Part shown: positions 1-6,444 of the stretch, piece after piece
Position numbering within the stretch: position 1 is the stretch's first letter
Layout of the letters: every line of letters starts with the position of its first letter
NCBI GenBank assembly: GCA_934565655.1
Contig: CAKTIE010000026.1
Span: 1 to 17,197 of the forward strand
Origin: an uncultured Oscillospiraceae bacterium
GTDB taxonomy: Bacteria > Bacillota > Clostridia > Oscillospirales > Oscillospiraceae
Direction of reading: 5' to 3'
Length of the DNA: 17,197 nucleotides
The notes under the pieces: model-generated
What the model saw: the letters and a program-made list of their open reading frames with translations, nothing else
The model's database searches: none
What the model was told of the DNA's origin: nothing
Program-made: the position numbers and the translations under genes

Positions 1-324
1 CAGCTCAGCCGCCATCTGCTCGCTATGGAGGGCCTTTGTCTGGTGCCTCGGAGGGTGGAAATTAAAAAGGGAGGGTATCCGGGTGCGGTGTATCTGTCAG
101 ATAGGACGGAGCAGGTAACTGCGGAAATTCAGATCCGCACGATTGCTATGGACTTTTGTGCCAGTCTAGAGCACGATATTCGGTATAAGGTAGATAAGAC
201 AAAGTTGTCGGAGGGCATCAACGAGGAGATGCTTGAATGCGCGGGCAAGATCGCCGAAATTGACCGACAGATGCAGGAGCTGTATTGGAGGATCAAATCC
301 GCTCAAGGAAATATGGATTGTTAG
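1..324 (+). pseudogene. C-terminal fragment of a RelQ/RelA-SpoT-like (p)ppGpp synthetase
   Basis: The reading frame is already open at base 1 and stops at 322-324, so the gene is cut by the window edge. Residues read as the end of a small alarmone synthetase: the EIQIRT strand of the synthetase core, followed by AMDFxASLEH and a charged helical tail. These proteins make (p)ppGpp from GTP/GDP and ATP in the cytoplasm during the stringent response. Two things look decayed. Upstream of VYLSD the family normally has a GYRSxH-type substrate-binding stretch, but here only GGYPGA remains. The tryptophan usual in AMDFWASLEH is a cysteine. I therefore think this is a damaged remnant, although the part before base 1 is not visible. 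Family assignment is fairly safe; pseudogene status is less so. Confidence 0.55.
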
Positions 325-356
325 GGGATATCAAATTTTTAATAAACGGCATACGC

Positions 357-399
357 AAAAAGGCACTGTACCTTTTCAGTGATGCTTGTACAGTGCCTT
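357..399 (-). terminator. Rho-independent terminator of the murE-like gene
   Basis: A perfect 12-bp inverted repeat (360-371 with 388-399, arm AAGGCACTGTAC) has a 16-base loop. On the minus strand it is followed by TTTTT, just after the murE stop codon at 406. It may also stop plus-strand transcription from the alarmone-synthetase fragment, but there the T-run is poor. Confidence 0.8.
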
Positions 400-405
400 G
401 GTTAC

Positions 406-1965
406 TTATAGAATTCTATCATGATTCTCTACTGGGGCGGCTTGAGTGTCACGGCGCAGAGCCGCCTCGCGCAAAATGATCTCTCGCTCGGAAAACGGAA
501 TCTTCTCGCCGTTGATTAGCTGATAGGTTTCGTGACCCTTTCCGGCGCAGAGAATGATGTCACCCGTCTCTGCCATGTGTACTGCTGCACGAACGGCGTC
601 TTTTCTATCCTCAAAAAGCAGATAGGGCTTCGTTTGATCGTAGTAGGACAGAATCTCCCGGTTGATCTCATTGGGATCTTCAGTGTCCGGATTGTCTGCC
701 GTAATGATTGCGAAATCGGCGTATTTTCCAGCCGCCTCACCCAGCTCTTTGCGGCGCTTTTTTGTCCGGCATCCGACAGAGCCGAGCAGACATATCAGCC
801 GATGGGGATGGTATGTCCGAAGAGCCTGAAGCGCATTTTCAAGGCTGAACCCATTGTGCGCATAGTCAAGGACAAAGGTTACTCCCGGCAGTGCGTCCAC
901 CACCTCAAAGCGTCCGGGGACGGAAAGCGTCTGCAGAATCTGGGCAGCGTCTGCCGCTGACACACCGTAAATTGAGGCTGCCGCAATGGCGCCCAGCCCA
1001 TTATACACGGAAAGCTCTCCGGGAGCGCAAAGCCTGACGGCGGTATTCCCACCCTGTGAAACACAGGTAAAGTCGATGCCCAGCGCTGCTTTTCCGCGAA
1101 AGGGACGGGTTTCCGCGGCAGTGAACCGGCAATGGTCGGACAGGGGCTGGTGCAGAGAAAAACCAATGAAATCCGTGTTCTCGCCCGGATTCCCAACGAC
1201 AGCCCTCCAATGGGAATCATCGAGATTGCAGACAATGTGTTCCGGCGCAAAATCGCGGAACAGTCGTGCCTTCGCCGCTCGATAGGCGGCAAACGAGGGA
1301 TGCTCCACCTCTCCTATATGGTCATCTGCCAGATTCGTAAACAAGCAGGTATCGAAGCGGACGCCCTCCACTCTGTGTGTGGCCAGCGCTTGCGAGGAAA
1401 CCTCCATTACCACATGTGTGATGCCACGATCCACCATCATGCGAAAATAGCGGTGAAGCTCACTGCTTTCCGGTGTCGTGTTGACGGTATCAAACCAATC
1501 CTTTTCCATCAGCACGCCATTGGAGCCGACATACGCACACGGAAAGCCGCAGCCAGAGAGAATCTCCCGCAGGAAAAATGCCGTTGTTGTTTTGCCCTTG
1601 GTTCCGGTAATGCCGATAACGGTCAGCTTCTCCGCAGGGCGGCCATAGAATGACGCCGACAGACAGGCTAGCGCGTGGCGCGGATTCTCCACAAGAATCT
1701 GCACCGCGTCTTCCGGGAGCGAGACAAGCCTACGGCTGCATACAAAAGCACGGCAGCCGGCGGCATAGGCAAGCGGCGCGAAGCGGTGTCCGTCCGCATG
1801 AGCGCCGGGCAGGCAGAAGAACAGAGAACCGGCAGAGACGCGGCGGGAATCGTAGTCGATGGAATGAATCTGCTGCTCCATTTGGCCAGACAGAAACGCC
1901 TCGGCAATAGGGCGGTCAGAGACAGAAAGAACAGGGTAGTCCTTGAGTATGGAGGAAAGCTTCAT
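406..1965 (-). CDS. murE: MurE-like Mur ligase (UDP-MurNAc-dipeptide--amino acid ligase family)
   Basis: Full-length 519-residue cytoplasmic Mur ligase. MurE adds the third amino acid to UDP-MurNAc-L-Ala-D-Glu using ATP. Visible motifs: ATP loop GITGTKGKTTT (118-128), NTTPES (162-167), EVSSQAL (188-194), DDHIGE (214-219), DYAHN (367-371) and the C-terminal KGHETYQ (476-482). The start at 1965 is chosen because AAAGGA precedes that ATG by a good distance and MKLSSILKD matches a typical MurE N-terminus; the frame is open 47 codons further upstream without homology-like sequence. The amino-acid selecting motif is DNPD (424-427), not the DNPR that marks diaminopimelate-adding enzymes, and LLGSVGCRTKKRR replaces the usual GCGGDRD-like loop. 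Such sequences occur in clostridial MurE paralogues, so substrate and essentiality are uncertain. It stands alone, with no division/cell-wall neighbours. Confidence 0.9.
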   Translation of the reverse strand: MKLSSILKDYPVLSVSDRPIAEAFLSGQMEQQIHSIDYDSRRVSAGSLFFCLPGAHADGHRFAPLAYAAGCRAFVCSRRLVSLPEDAVQILVENPRHALACLSASFYGRPAEKLTVIGITGTKGKTTTAFFLREILSGCGFPCAYVGSNGVLMEKDWFDTVNTTPESSELHRYFRMMVDRGITHVVMEVSSQALATHRVEGVRFDTCLFTNLADDHIGEVEHPSFAAYRAAKARLFRDFAPEHIVCNLDDSHWRAVVGNPGENTDFIGFSLHQPLSDHCRFTAAETRPFRGKAALGIDFTCVSQGGNTAVRLCAPGELSVYNGLGAIAAASIYGVSAADAAQILQTLSVPGRFEVVDALPGVTFVLDYAHNGFSLENALQALRTYHPHRLICLLGSVGCRTKKRRKELGEAAGKYADFAIITADNPDTEDPNEINREILSYYDQTKPYLLFEDRKDAVRAAVHMAETGDIILCAGKGHETYQLINGEKIPFSEREIILREAALRRDTQAAPVENHDRIL

Positions 1966-2346
1966 GGTTTCAAATCCTTTTGTGTGGCAGGGTTGGCTTA
2001 CGAACAGACAAGCTTTAGAGCTACGGCTTGGTACGAAGCAGATATATACGCCCAAGGAAATCAGGCGCCCTCTGTAATATCGGTGAAATATTGCCTTTTC
2101 CGGCATATCAAAGATGGTGACTTGATGTGTCTTGCTAAGTATTCTAAGTCTATCAGCTTTTTCTTATCCCGTCAATCGCTTTTGAAATCAGCCATCCTTG
2201 GCAAAGCTCAACAATCGCGGAACTTCTCATGTAGGTTTTGTGAAGATGCAGTCCGCTGAAAAAACGTGGGAACATGGAGACACAAGTATCCGTCCAAAAA
2301 AGTAAAAGAATCTCAAGCATAAAAAGAAGGTGTAAGAAAATGAACT
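1966..2346. other. Intergenic region upstream of murE
   Basis: About 380 bases without a supported gene. Short open frames here are overlaps of murE or lack family-like sequence. The murE ribosome binding site (AAAGGA, minus strand) lies just above 1965. I could not find a convincing -35/-10 pair for murE; a TATATAT stretch (minus strand, near 2043-2049) is possible but has no good -35. Confidence 0.4.
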
Positions 2347-2544
2347 ATGGATAGTTCTATAAAGACACCGATAAAGGCCAATCAGGACCAACTGATAATG
2401 GGCCATCTTCTGGAGCCGATTGCCGCCTATTGGTATCAGCAGAAAACCGGCAATACGGTCTATGACGATACCAATTTGTATCAGCACGCAGATCATCCAT
2501 GGGCGCTTGCGGATTTTGACCTCCGCTTCGTGCGAAAGGAGGAT
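2347..2544 (+). pseudogene. Internal fragment of a YqaJ-family phage-type recombinase/exonuclease
   Basis: About 66 residues resemble the middle of YqaJ-like (lambda-exonuclease superfamily) proteins: MGHLLEPIAAYWYQ, KTGNTVYDD, NLYQHADHPWALADFDLRFV. In the family this block contributes to the nuclease core that processes DNA ends for recombination. The N-terminal part (about 50-60 residues before the GxxLEP motif) is missing. After RFVRKED the frame runs into the reverse complement of the sigma-factor remnant, so the C-terminal nuclease motifs are missing too. A stop codon sits two codons before the ATG. It is a relic with both ends lost. The junction near 2544 is estimated from where protein similarity ends on each strand. 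Confidence 0.55.
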
Positions 2545-2940
2545 TTGCTTTCTGCGTTCAGCAAGGACATCCGTCCGTTGATGCTGAACTGTCCGCCGTG
2601 CCATATCCAGTAGCTCCCTGATCTCTCGGTCACTCATGTCCATGAAGTAAGACAGCAGGATCACGTCGTGCTTCTCCCGCAGGAGCTTGGCCAGCGCCGC
2701 CGCAAGGCGGTCATCGTTGACGGGGATGTGGTATCTACACACTCCAAATTCAACGGAGTGAACGTCCTAGCAGCAAAGCTTCGCAAGAAGCTCCGAAGGC
2801 AGCTCCGAGAAACTGCACTCCCGCACCCTATGGCGCACCTCTGACCGCTGCATATCCACGTTTTCCTGACGCAGTATCTTCTTACAATAGCTGTCGAATA
2901 TGTGCAGAACGCGCTCTTTCTGGTTCCAGGGAAGCTTCAA
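2545..2940 (-). pseudogene. ICE-type small sigma-70 family factor, broken by an in-frame TAG
   Basis: Minus-strand remnant of the small sigma-70-like proteins common in clostridial conjugative elements. The likely start is TTG at 2940 (AGAGG about 8 bases upstream), giving KLPWNQKERVLHIFDSYCKK, then FSELPSELLAKLCC. A TAG at 2767-2769 follows, and the same frame continues with VNDDRLAAALAKL and the region-4 helix-turn-helix DVILLSYFMDMSDREIRELL and ARRTVQHQRT. Because both halves lie in one frame, a single nonsense codon, perhaps with a small deletion, separates them. The 3' end merges near 2545 with the oppositely oriented YqaJ fragment, so the C-terminus was also replaced. The downstream half could start at GTG 2742 but would lack region 2. 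In intact elements such factors probably control element genes; here it is almost surely dead. Confidence 0.65.
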
Positions 2941-3069
2941 AGCGTCATCCTCTTTTGCTGCCGGGAAAGGGTTCTCTCTTTCCCTCTTACTAAATACTCC
3001 GTTTGAAGTGATCCGTTTTGGCCAACTTTTTGAAAAATTTTTCTTCTTTTTCACGGCGTTTTTCCTCCA

Positions 3070-3103
3070 TTCCGTCATTTTGAAAAATTCGCAAATGACG
3101 GAA
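3070..3103. repeat. Perfect 11-bp inverted repeat upstream of the sigma remnant
   Basis: TTCCGTCATTT (3070-3080) and AAATGACGGAA (3093-3103) are exact reverse complements around a 12-base AT-rich spacer. The repeat lies about 130 bases upstream of the sigma-factor remnant. It may be an operator or an attenuator hairpin; no T-run follows, so it is not an obvious terminator. Confidence 0.5.
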
Positions 3104-3173
3104 ACGGAGGGCCACGGCAGCGAGGGAAAAACGGCAGCTTTGTGTGACTTGAGTATGCAGTACTGCGGTAGAT

Positions 3174-3203
3174 AGATAAAAGGAGGCATGAAAACTTCAC
3201 GCC
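3174..3203 (-). terminator. Probable terminator after the chimeric VWA ORF
   Basis: On the minus strand GGCGTGAA / TTCATGCC (3203-3196 and 3192-3185) form an 8-bp stem with one G-T pair and a 3-base loop, followed by TCCTTTTATC. It starts six bases after the stop codon of the ORF ending at 3209. Confidence 0.55.
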
Positions 3204-3208
3204 TTCTT

Positions 3209-3937
3209 TTATACTCGTAAGTTTATCACCGATTGCACAACCGCATCTCCGGTCAGCTCACTGGTTCGGTAAATCTTCTGGCAAAAGGGGCTCAGGCTGA
3301 AACCCATGCCAGCTCGTCCTTTGTCCAACAAAATACCTGTTACCGTAAAATGATGCGCGGCCTGCGATGCCTGCAATTCCTGCTGACAGCCATCGGACAA
3401 CGCGCATTCGCCATCTGTGATGAAAACCACATCGGCCTTTTCAAAGCCCTCCGACTCCATCAACCGGATTGCCTCCCGGATGGGGCGTTCAAAGTTTGTA
3501 CCGCCGCCGAGAAATGTCTCCGCCGCAGACAACTTATCCTCCAGCGTATATTCACCCGGGAGGAATATGTCCACTTGACAACTGCTGCTTCCGGCAAAAT
3601 GGATCAGCGCAAAGCTCCGGTGGCTCTCCGCGGCGATCTCCAACAGGGTCATGGCCACCGCCTTACCCCATGCCGCAGCTTCGCCTTCGGTGGAACCAGA
3701 CTCATCCAGACAGCAGATAATAACTGAGGTCATATTCAGACAGACATCGCAGATCTGCGGACTGACCACCAGCAGAAAAGAAAAGACGAAGGTGCGGGTG
3801 AACAGCAGCTTGGGATCGTCTGCCTCAAAGCCTACACCGGCCATCATGCTGCGGGTGGCCTGAAACACCAGATTGCCCAGCAGCAGCGCCCAGCCCACAC
3901 CCAGCATAATCTGCCGGATGGTTGTGATGATAGGCAT
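3209..3937 (-). pseudogene. Chimeric ORF: conjugation membrane-protein fragment fused to a VWA (CoxE-like) domain
   Basis: A 242-codon open frame built from two unrelated pieces. Residues 1-70 (IRQIMLGVGWALLLGNLVFQ, KLLFTRTFVFSFLLVVSPQI) match my recollection of the TrbL/VirB6-like conjugation membrane protein of Tn1549-type elements. The same frame continues upstream as GYLETH to a TAG, so its front is lost. From about residue 72 it becomes a von Willebrand A domain with an intact metal site: DESGS (78-82), T147 in GGGTNFE, and D175 in ITDGE. Such VWA proteins usually carry a long N-terminal region and often pair with a MoxR ATPase; both are absent. The junction is near 3724. No good ribosome binding site precedes the first ATG. 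I read it as a deletion fusion, probably not functional, although the domain itself has no stop. Confidence 0.6.
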
Positions 3938-4010
3938 GTGCGTTTCCAGATAGCCCTACTTGTTGCGATTAAGAAGAGCATCTGCGATGGAATAAAGAAA
4001 GAGAGATAGC

Positions 4011-4151
4011 ATGGTTAGAATAGAAGTTCTGAAACCTGAATTCGTGGCTGTTTTCTATCGGTCAAATGATGGCTCTGATGCGACTGGAACGGATGCTACT
4101 CCAGTCACCGTACCAGTCAGTACGCCATTCATCACGGCCTTTGCTGGCTAG
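4011..4151 (+). pseudogene. 46-codon ORF, possible C-terminal scrap of a RecG/AlbA-like protein
   Basis: Short frame starting at ATG 4011 after AAAGAGAGA and ending at TAG 4149-4151. Its sequence (LKPEFVAVFYRSNDGSDATG, then a T/P/V-rich stretch) resembles the end of the ATPase domain and linker of RecG-like AlbA proteins. The gene at 6724-7839 here has the comparable segment KSGFVVVFFRSESHDAQVG. If correct, it is a leftover of a second copy of that family. The match is short and could be chance. Confidence 0.3.
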
Positions 4152-4154
4152 ATA

Positions 4155-4186
4155 AAAGGCCCGACACCCTACAGTATCGAGCCTTT
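4155..4186 (-). terminator. Terminator of the DUF4160-DUF2442-XRE operon
   Basis: Minus-strand hairpin AAAGGC-T-CGATAC ... GTGTCG-G-GCCTTT with a short loop, followed by TAT, 10 bases beyond the XRE stop codon. The stem has one G-T pair and one unpaired base on each side. The T-run overlaps the outer stem, as in many bidirectional terminators. Confidence 0.6.
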
Positions 4187-4196
4187 CATATTAGAG

Positions 4197-4406
4197 TTAT
4201 CGTAATTCGACCAGTTTCAAGTCGCACCCCAGTGCCTCGGCAACTTTCATCAGAGTGTCGAGCTGGGGCATTGCTCTCTTGCTCTCAAGCCTTGCAATAA
4301 CGCTTTGAGTAAGTGATGCAGCCTCGGCCAGTTCTCTCTGCGTCATGCCTTGATTGTGACGCCGTTCAATCAGCATATCAATAATAGCAGCACATTTTTC
4401 AGGCAC
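4197..4406 (-). CDS. XRE-family helix-turn-helix regulator (antitoxin-like)
   Basis: A 69-residue protein made almost entirely of one Cro/C1-type helix-turn-helix (about residues 19-64: MTQRELAEAASLTQSVIARL, then LDTLMKVAEALGCDLKLVEL). It would bind DNA as a dimer. Its ATG overlaps the last 8 bases of the DUF2442 gene, so translation is coupled, and it is the last gene of the operon before a terminator. The size and single-domain layout fit HigA/antitoxin-type regulators. It is the obvious candidate to bind the inverted repeats over the operon promoter at 5070-5114. The helix-turn-helix assignment is firm; the antitoxin role is inferred from context. Confidence 0.88.
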   Translation of the reverse strand: MPEKCAAIIDMLIERRHNQGMTQRELAEAASLTQSVIARLESKRAMPQLDTLMKVAEALGCDLKLVELR

Positions 4407-4764
4407 GGGCGGTTCCTCCTATTGGAACGCTGTTGATATAACAGCTATCCGGACAAAGGTCTACCTTGTTGTTCCAAACCGTCTCACTATCCACGGCAGG
4501 GTCAATATCCCACGATACACAATGCTGTGCATCCAGATATACTCTTTTGAAATTGGCAATGTCACAGAACGGCTCGAATACCGTTCCTTTCATAAGCATG
4601 GGTTTTACGTCCAGTAGCCGACGTTCTCCGTTATCAAAGCTGAGTATCAGCGTAAAATCATCATTCGGTGTTACGCTCACAATTTTGCGACGTCCATTTG
4701 CGTAATACTTGGCTGTGGGCAGATCAAATCCCTTTGACAGATAGTATTCTTCGGTTCTCGCCAT
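4399..4764 (-). CDS. DUF2442 domain protein
   Basis: A 121-residue protein with the DUF2442 core: IVSVTPNDDFTLILSFDNGE, LDVKPML, then FKRVYLDAQHCVSWDIDPAV near the C-terminus. The molecular function of DUF2442 is not established. It is frequently found next to DUF4160 proteins and XRE regulators, as here, which has suggested toxin-antitoxin-like modules. The start at 4764 is preferred because GGAGG lies 8 bases upstream; a GTG nine bases earlier overlaps that ribosome binding site. About 30 residues precede the core domain (EEYYLSKGFDLPTAKYYANG) and may be a separate helical segment. The gene overlaps the XRE start and lies 19 bases after DUF4160. Confidence 0.85.
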   Translation of the reverse strand: MARTEEYYLSKGFDLPTAKYYANGRRKIVSVTPNDDFTLILSFDNGERRLLDVKPMLMKGTVFEPFCDIANFKRVYLDAQHCVSWDIDPAVDSETVWNNKVDLCPDSCYINSVPIGGTARA

Positions 4765-4783
4765 GCTTGCCACCTCCTAAAAC

Positions 4784-5044
4784 TTATTTAAGCGGCTCGA
4801 TTGCAAACAGTTCCTGCTTCTGTTTAGCTAATTCCCAGTTTTCCTTGAGTTCTTCCTGATGGAACGCTGCCCAACCCAGCAGCATCTTCAACTGCTTGGA
4901 CGGCATTGAGCCTTCTAACACTTCGATTTCATTGATAGAGACCAAAACCTCGTCACCGCCGTAAAACGCATGGAAGTGCGGCGGAAGGTGGTCGCTCCAA
5001 TAGATACAAATTTTGATTCCTCTGAACGTACAGATTGTAGGCAT
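4784..5044 (-). CDS. DUF4160 domain protein
   Basis: An 86-residue protein with the hallmark DUF4160 opening: MPTICTFRGIKICIYWSDH, then LPPHFHAFYGG with its conserved HFHA histidines, and a C-terminal helix QEELKENWELAKQ. Its biochemical function is not known. It is the first gene of a three-gene minus-strand operon, with AAAGGAG about 10 bases before the ATG and a strong promoter 26 bases further up. With DUF2442 and XRE it forms a recurrent gene set suspected to be a toxin-antitoxin-like or stress module. All three reading frames appear intact, unlike the decayed mobile-element genes on their left. Confidence 0.87.
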   Translation of the reverse strand: MPTICTFRGIKICIYWSDHLPPHFHAFYGGDEVLVSINEIEVLEGSMPSKQLKMLLGWAAFHQEELKENWELAKQKQELFAIEPLK

Positions 5045-5069
5045 CTGCTATCATCTCCTTTATAGTTTG

Positions 5070-5098
5070 AGTATAGCGCATTCACTATACTTGGTCAA
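5070..5098 (-). promoter_or_regulatory. Sigma-A type promoter of the DUF4160-DUF2442-XRE operon
   Basis: On the minus strand TTGACC (5098-5093) and TATACT (5075-5070) are separated by exactly 17 bases, a near-consensus housekeeping promoter. It sits 25 bases upstream of the DUF4160 start codon, leaving a very short leader that contains the ribosome binding site. Confidence 0.8.
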
Positions 5099-5114
5099 TA
5101 GCGAATATGCTATT
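5070..5114. promoter_or_regulatory. Paired inverted repeats over the promoter (likely XRE operator)
   Basis: Two symmetric sites flank the promoter. AGTATAG / CTATACT (5070-5076 and 5085-5091) covers the -10 and spacer. AATAGC / GCTATT (5097-5102 and 5109-5114) abuts and runs upstream of the -35. Both share an ATAG/CTAT half-site. Binding there would block RNA polymerase, which fits autorepression by the XRE protein of the same operon. The palindromes are seen directly; the regulator is inferred. Confidence 0.6.
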
Positions 5115-5175
5115 AGGGACATTCTGGCTTACTGCGAATTATCAAACACAATGTTGTTGTAAGGCTATAGGTTAA

Positions 5176-5604
5176 AAGCGGTGGCTAGGCGCACATCCCG
5201 GCCTGACGGATCTGTTTCTCACGCAGGCGCGGCATGAGCAGCGGCTGCGCCAGCCCCTTACCGCCGACGAGATCAAAACGGAGGCTGCGCGGCTGCTGGG
5301 TAAGCTGCAAGAGCCTGTGCAGCCCAACAGCCCCGGCGGTACGCACTTCATCGCAGAGCTTTCCACGGACTTTGCGGCAAGGGCCAACAGCCGCGACACG
5401 GCGGAGCTGCAAAAGCTGCTGCCCTTCCGTTCCCTCACCCTCTCCAACCTGAAAGACCGCAAGGGCGTATTTGCCGTCATCTCCAAGGAGGAGGACCGCA
5501 CCCGGCCGCTCCGCAGCCGGAAGCCCTCCGTCCGCTCCAAGCTGCAACAGGCGGCGGAGGCGCAGAAGCCACCCGCTGCCAAGAGCAGGGAGCTGGAGCG
5601 CTGA
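5176..5604 (+). pseudogene. C-terminal remnant of an unrecognised mobile-element gene
   Basis: An open frame of 142 codons follows a TAA at 5173-5175 and ends at TGA 5602-5604, two bases before mobC. It lacks a good start; the first internal candidates (such as GTG 5317) have no ribosome binding site. The sequence has helical charged segments (RHEQRLRQPLTADEIKTEAA) and a central part SPGGTHFIAELSTDFA, then LKDRKGVFAVISKEEDRTRP and a basic Lys/Arg/Gln-rich tail. I do not recognise the family. Tight spacing to mobC and similar base composition suggest it was part of the mobilisation operon and lost its front when this end of the element was deleted. The composition break at about 5170 (AT-rich to GC-rich) marks the likely junction. 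Confidence 0.5.
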
Positions 5605-5605
5605 T

Positions 5606-5944
5606 ATGGCGAAGCAGAAGCGGGACGTGCTGCTCAAGGTCCGCGTGACGCCGGAGGAGCAGGAGCTCATCCGTCAGAAGATGGCGCTGCTCGGCACGGA
5701 CAACATGGCGGCGTACATGAGAAAGATGGCCATTGACGGCTATGTAGTAAAGCTCGACCTGCCGGAGCTGCGGGAGCTGGTTTCGCTGCTTCGGTATTCC
5801 TCCAACAACCTCAATCAGCTTGCGCGGCGGGTGCATGAAACCGGGCGCGTTTACGCTGCGGATATGGATGATATACTCCAAAATCAGGAGCGGATCTGGC
5901 AGGCGGCAAGCGGTATCCTGTCCCGCCTTGCTGGCATCCGATAA
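5606..5944 (+). CDS. mobC: MobC-like relaxosome protein
   Basis: A 112-residue protein of the bacterial mobilisation MobC family. An N-terminal ribbon-helix-helix-like strand (LLKVRVTPEEQELIRQKMAL) is followed by the family signature AAYMRKMAIDGY and SNNLNQLARRVHETG. MobC proteins bind near oriT and help the relaxase open the strands. The start at 5606 has GGAG upstream inside the preceding gene and gives the canonical short N-terminus; longer frames have unrelated leader sequence. The gene is complete and ends just before a strong terminator. In related elements mobC is followed by the CD1845-like gene and the relaxase, the same order as here except for the minus-strand insertion. Confidence 0.9.
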   Translation: MAKQKRDVLLKVRVTPEEQELIRQKMALLGTDNMAAYMRKMAIDGYVVKLDLPELRELVSLLRYSSNNLNQLARRVHETGRVYAADMDDILQNQERIWQAASGILSRLAGIR

Positions 5945-5964
5945 TGGGGTATTTATCCCATGTG

Positions 5965-6002
5965 GGGGCGGCTTGCTGCGCGCAGGCCGCCCCTGCTTTT
6001 TT
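5965..6002 (+). terminator. Rho-independent terminator after mobC
   Basis: GGGGCGGC (5965-5972) pairs with GCCGCCCC (5986-5993), followed by TGC and TTTTTT (5997-6002). It is a strong GC-rich hairpin 20 bases beyond the mobC stop codon. Confidence 0.8.
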
Positions 6003-6079
6003 GTTCCCCGTCATCCTTGCAATATGGAGCTTATTCCTGTATCCTGTTCTCACACTACAAATGAATGGAGGAAAAAGAG

Positions 6080-6369
6080 ATGCGCTTTCTTTTGAAGCTT
6101 CTGTTTGCGCCGGTCATGGCTGTGCTTGCCGTCGTGTCATGGTTTCTTGTGTTCGTTGTCGGCCTCTCCAGCGGCATCCTCTGCATCCCCGCCGCCATTC
6201 TCGGCTTTTTCGGGCTGTTCATACTCTTTGTGGATTCCGTCAGCTACGGCGTGGGCTGCTGGTAATTGCGTTCCTCATAAGCCCCTACGGACTGCCCATG
6301 CTGGCGACGTGGCTGTTAGCAAAGCTCCACGTCCTGCGCTACGCGATTCAGGACAGGATTTACGGGTGA
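6080..6369 (+). pseudogene. CD1845-like small membrane protein, single-base frameshift
   Basis: Small hydrophobic protein of the CD1845 type found between mobC and relaxase genes of clostridial conjugative elements; its role is not defined. The start at 6080 has GGAGG eight bases upstream. The first frame gives MRFLLKLLFAPVMAVLAVVS and further membrane segments to SVSYGVG, then CW and a stop at 6263-6265. The family sequence resumes in another frame as GLLVIAFLISPYGLPMLA, LLAKLHVLRYAIQDRIYG, ending at 6369. Loss of one base in the run around 6254-6258 explains the break. Restored length would be about 96 residues, with three or four membrane segments. A sequencing error is possible, but nearby genes are damaged as well. 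Confidence 0.7.
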
Positions 6370-6444
6370 TACATTTTTAGAAACGCGCAAAACATTTTGA
6401 AAAGCTATATTTTTGTGCAATTTCAGAAACACCATATTACACAG

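Noticed and set aside
1966..2106. 47-codon N-terminal extension of murE
   Set aside because: No similarity to Mur ligases, and the ribosome binding site belongs to the internal ATG at 1965.
2227..2544. C-terminal half of the minus-strand frame that continues past the sigma region
   Set aside because: It is the reverse complement of the YqaJ fragment and then of AT-rich intergenic DNA; only the part above about 2545 resembles a sigma factor.
2990..3070. 26-codon minus-strand ORF (MEEKRREKEEKFFKKLAKTD...) before the sigma remnant
   Set aside because: The residue pattern looks protein-like, but it lacks a good ribosome binding site and I know no family for it. It is too short to support as a gene.
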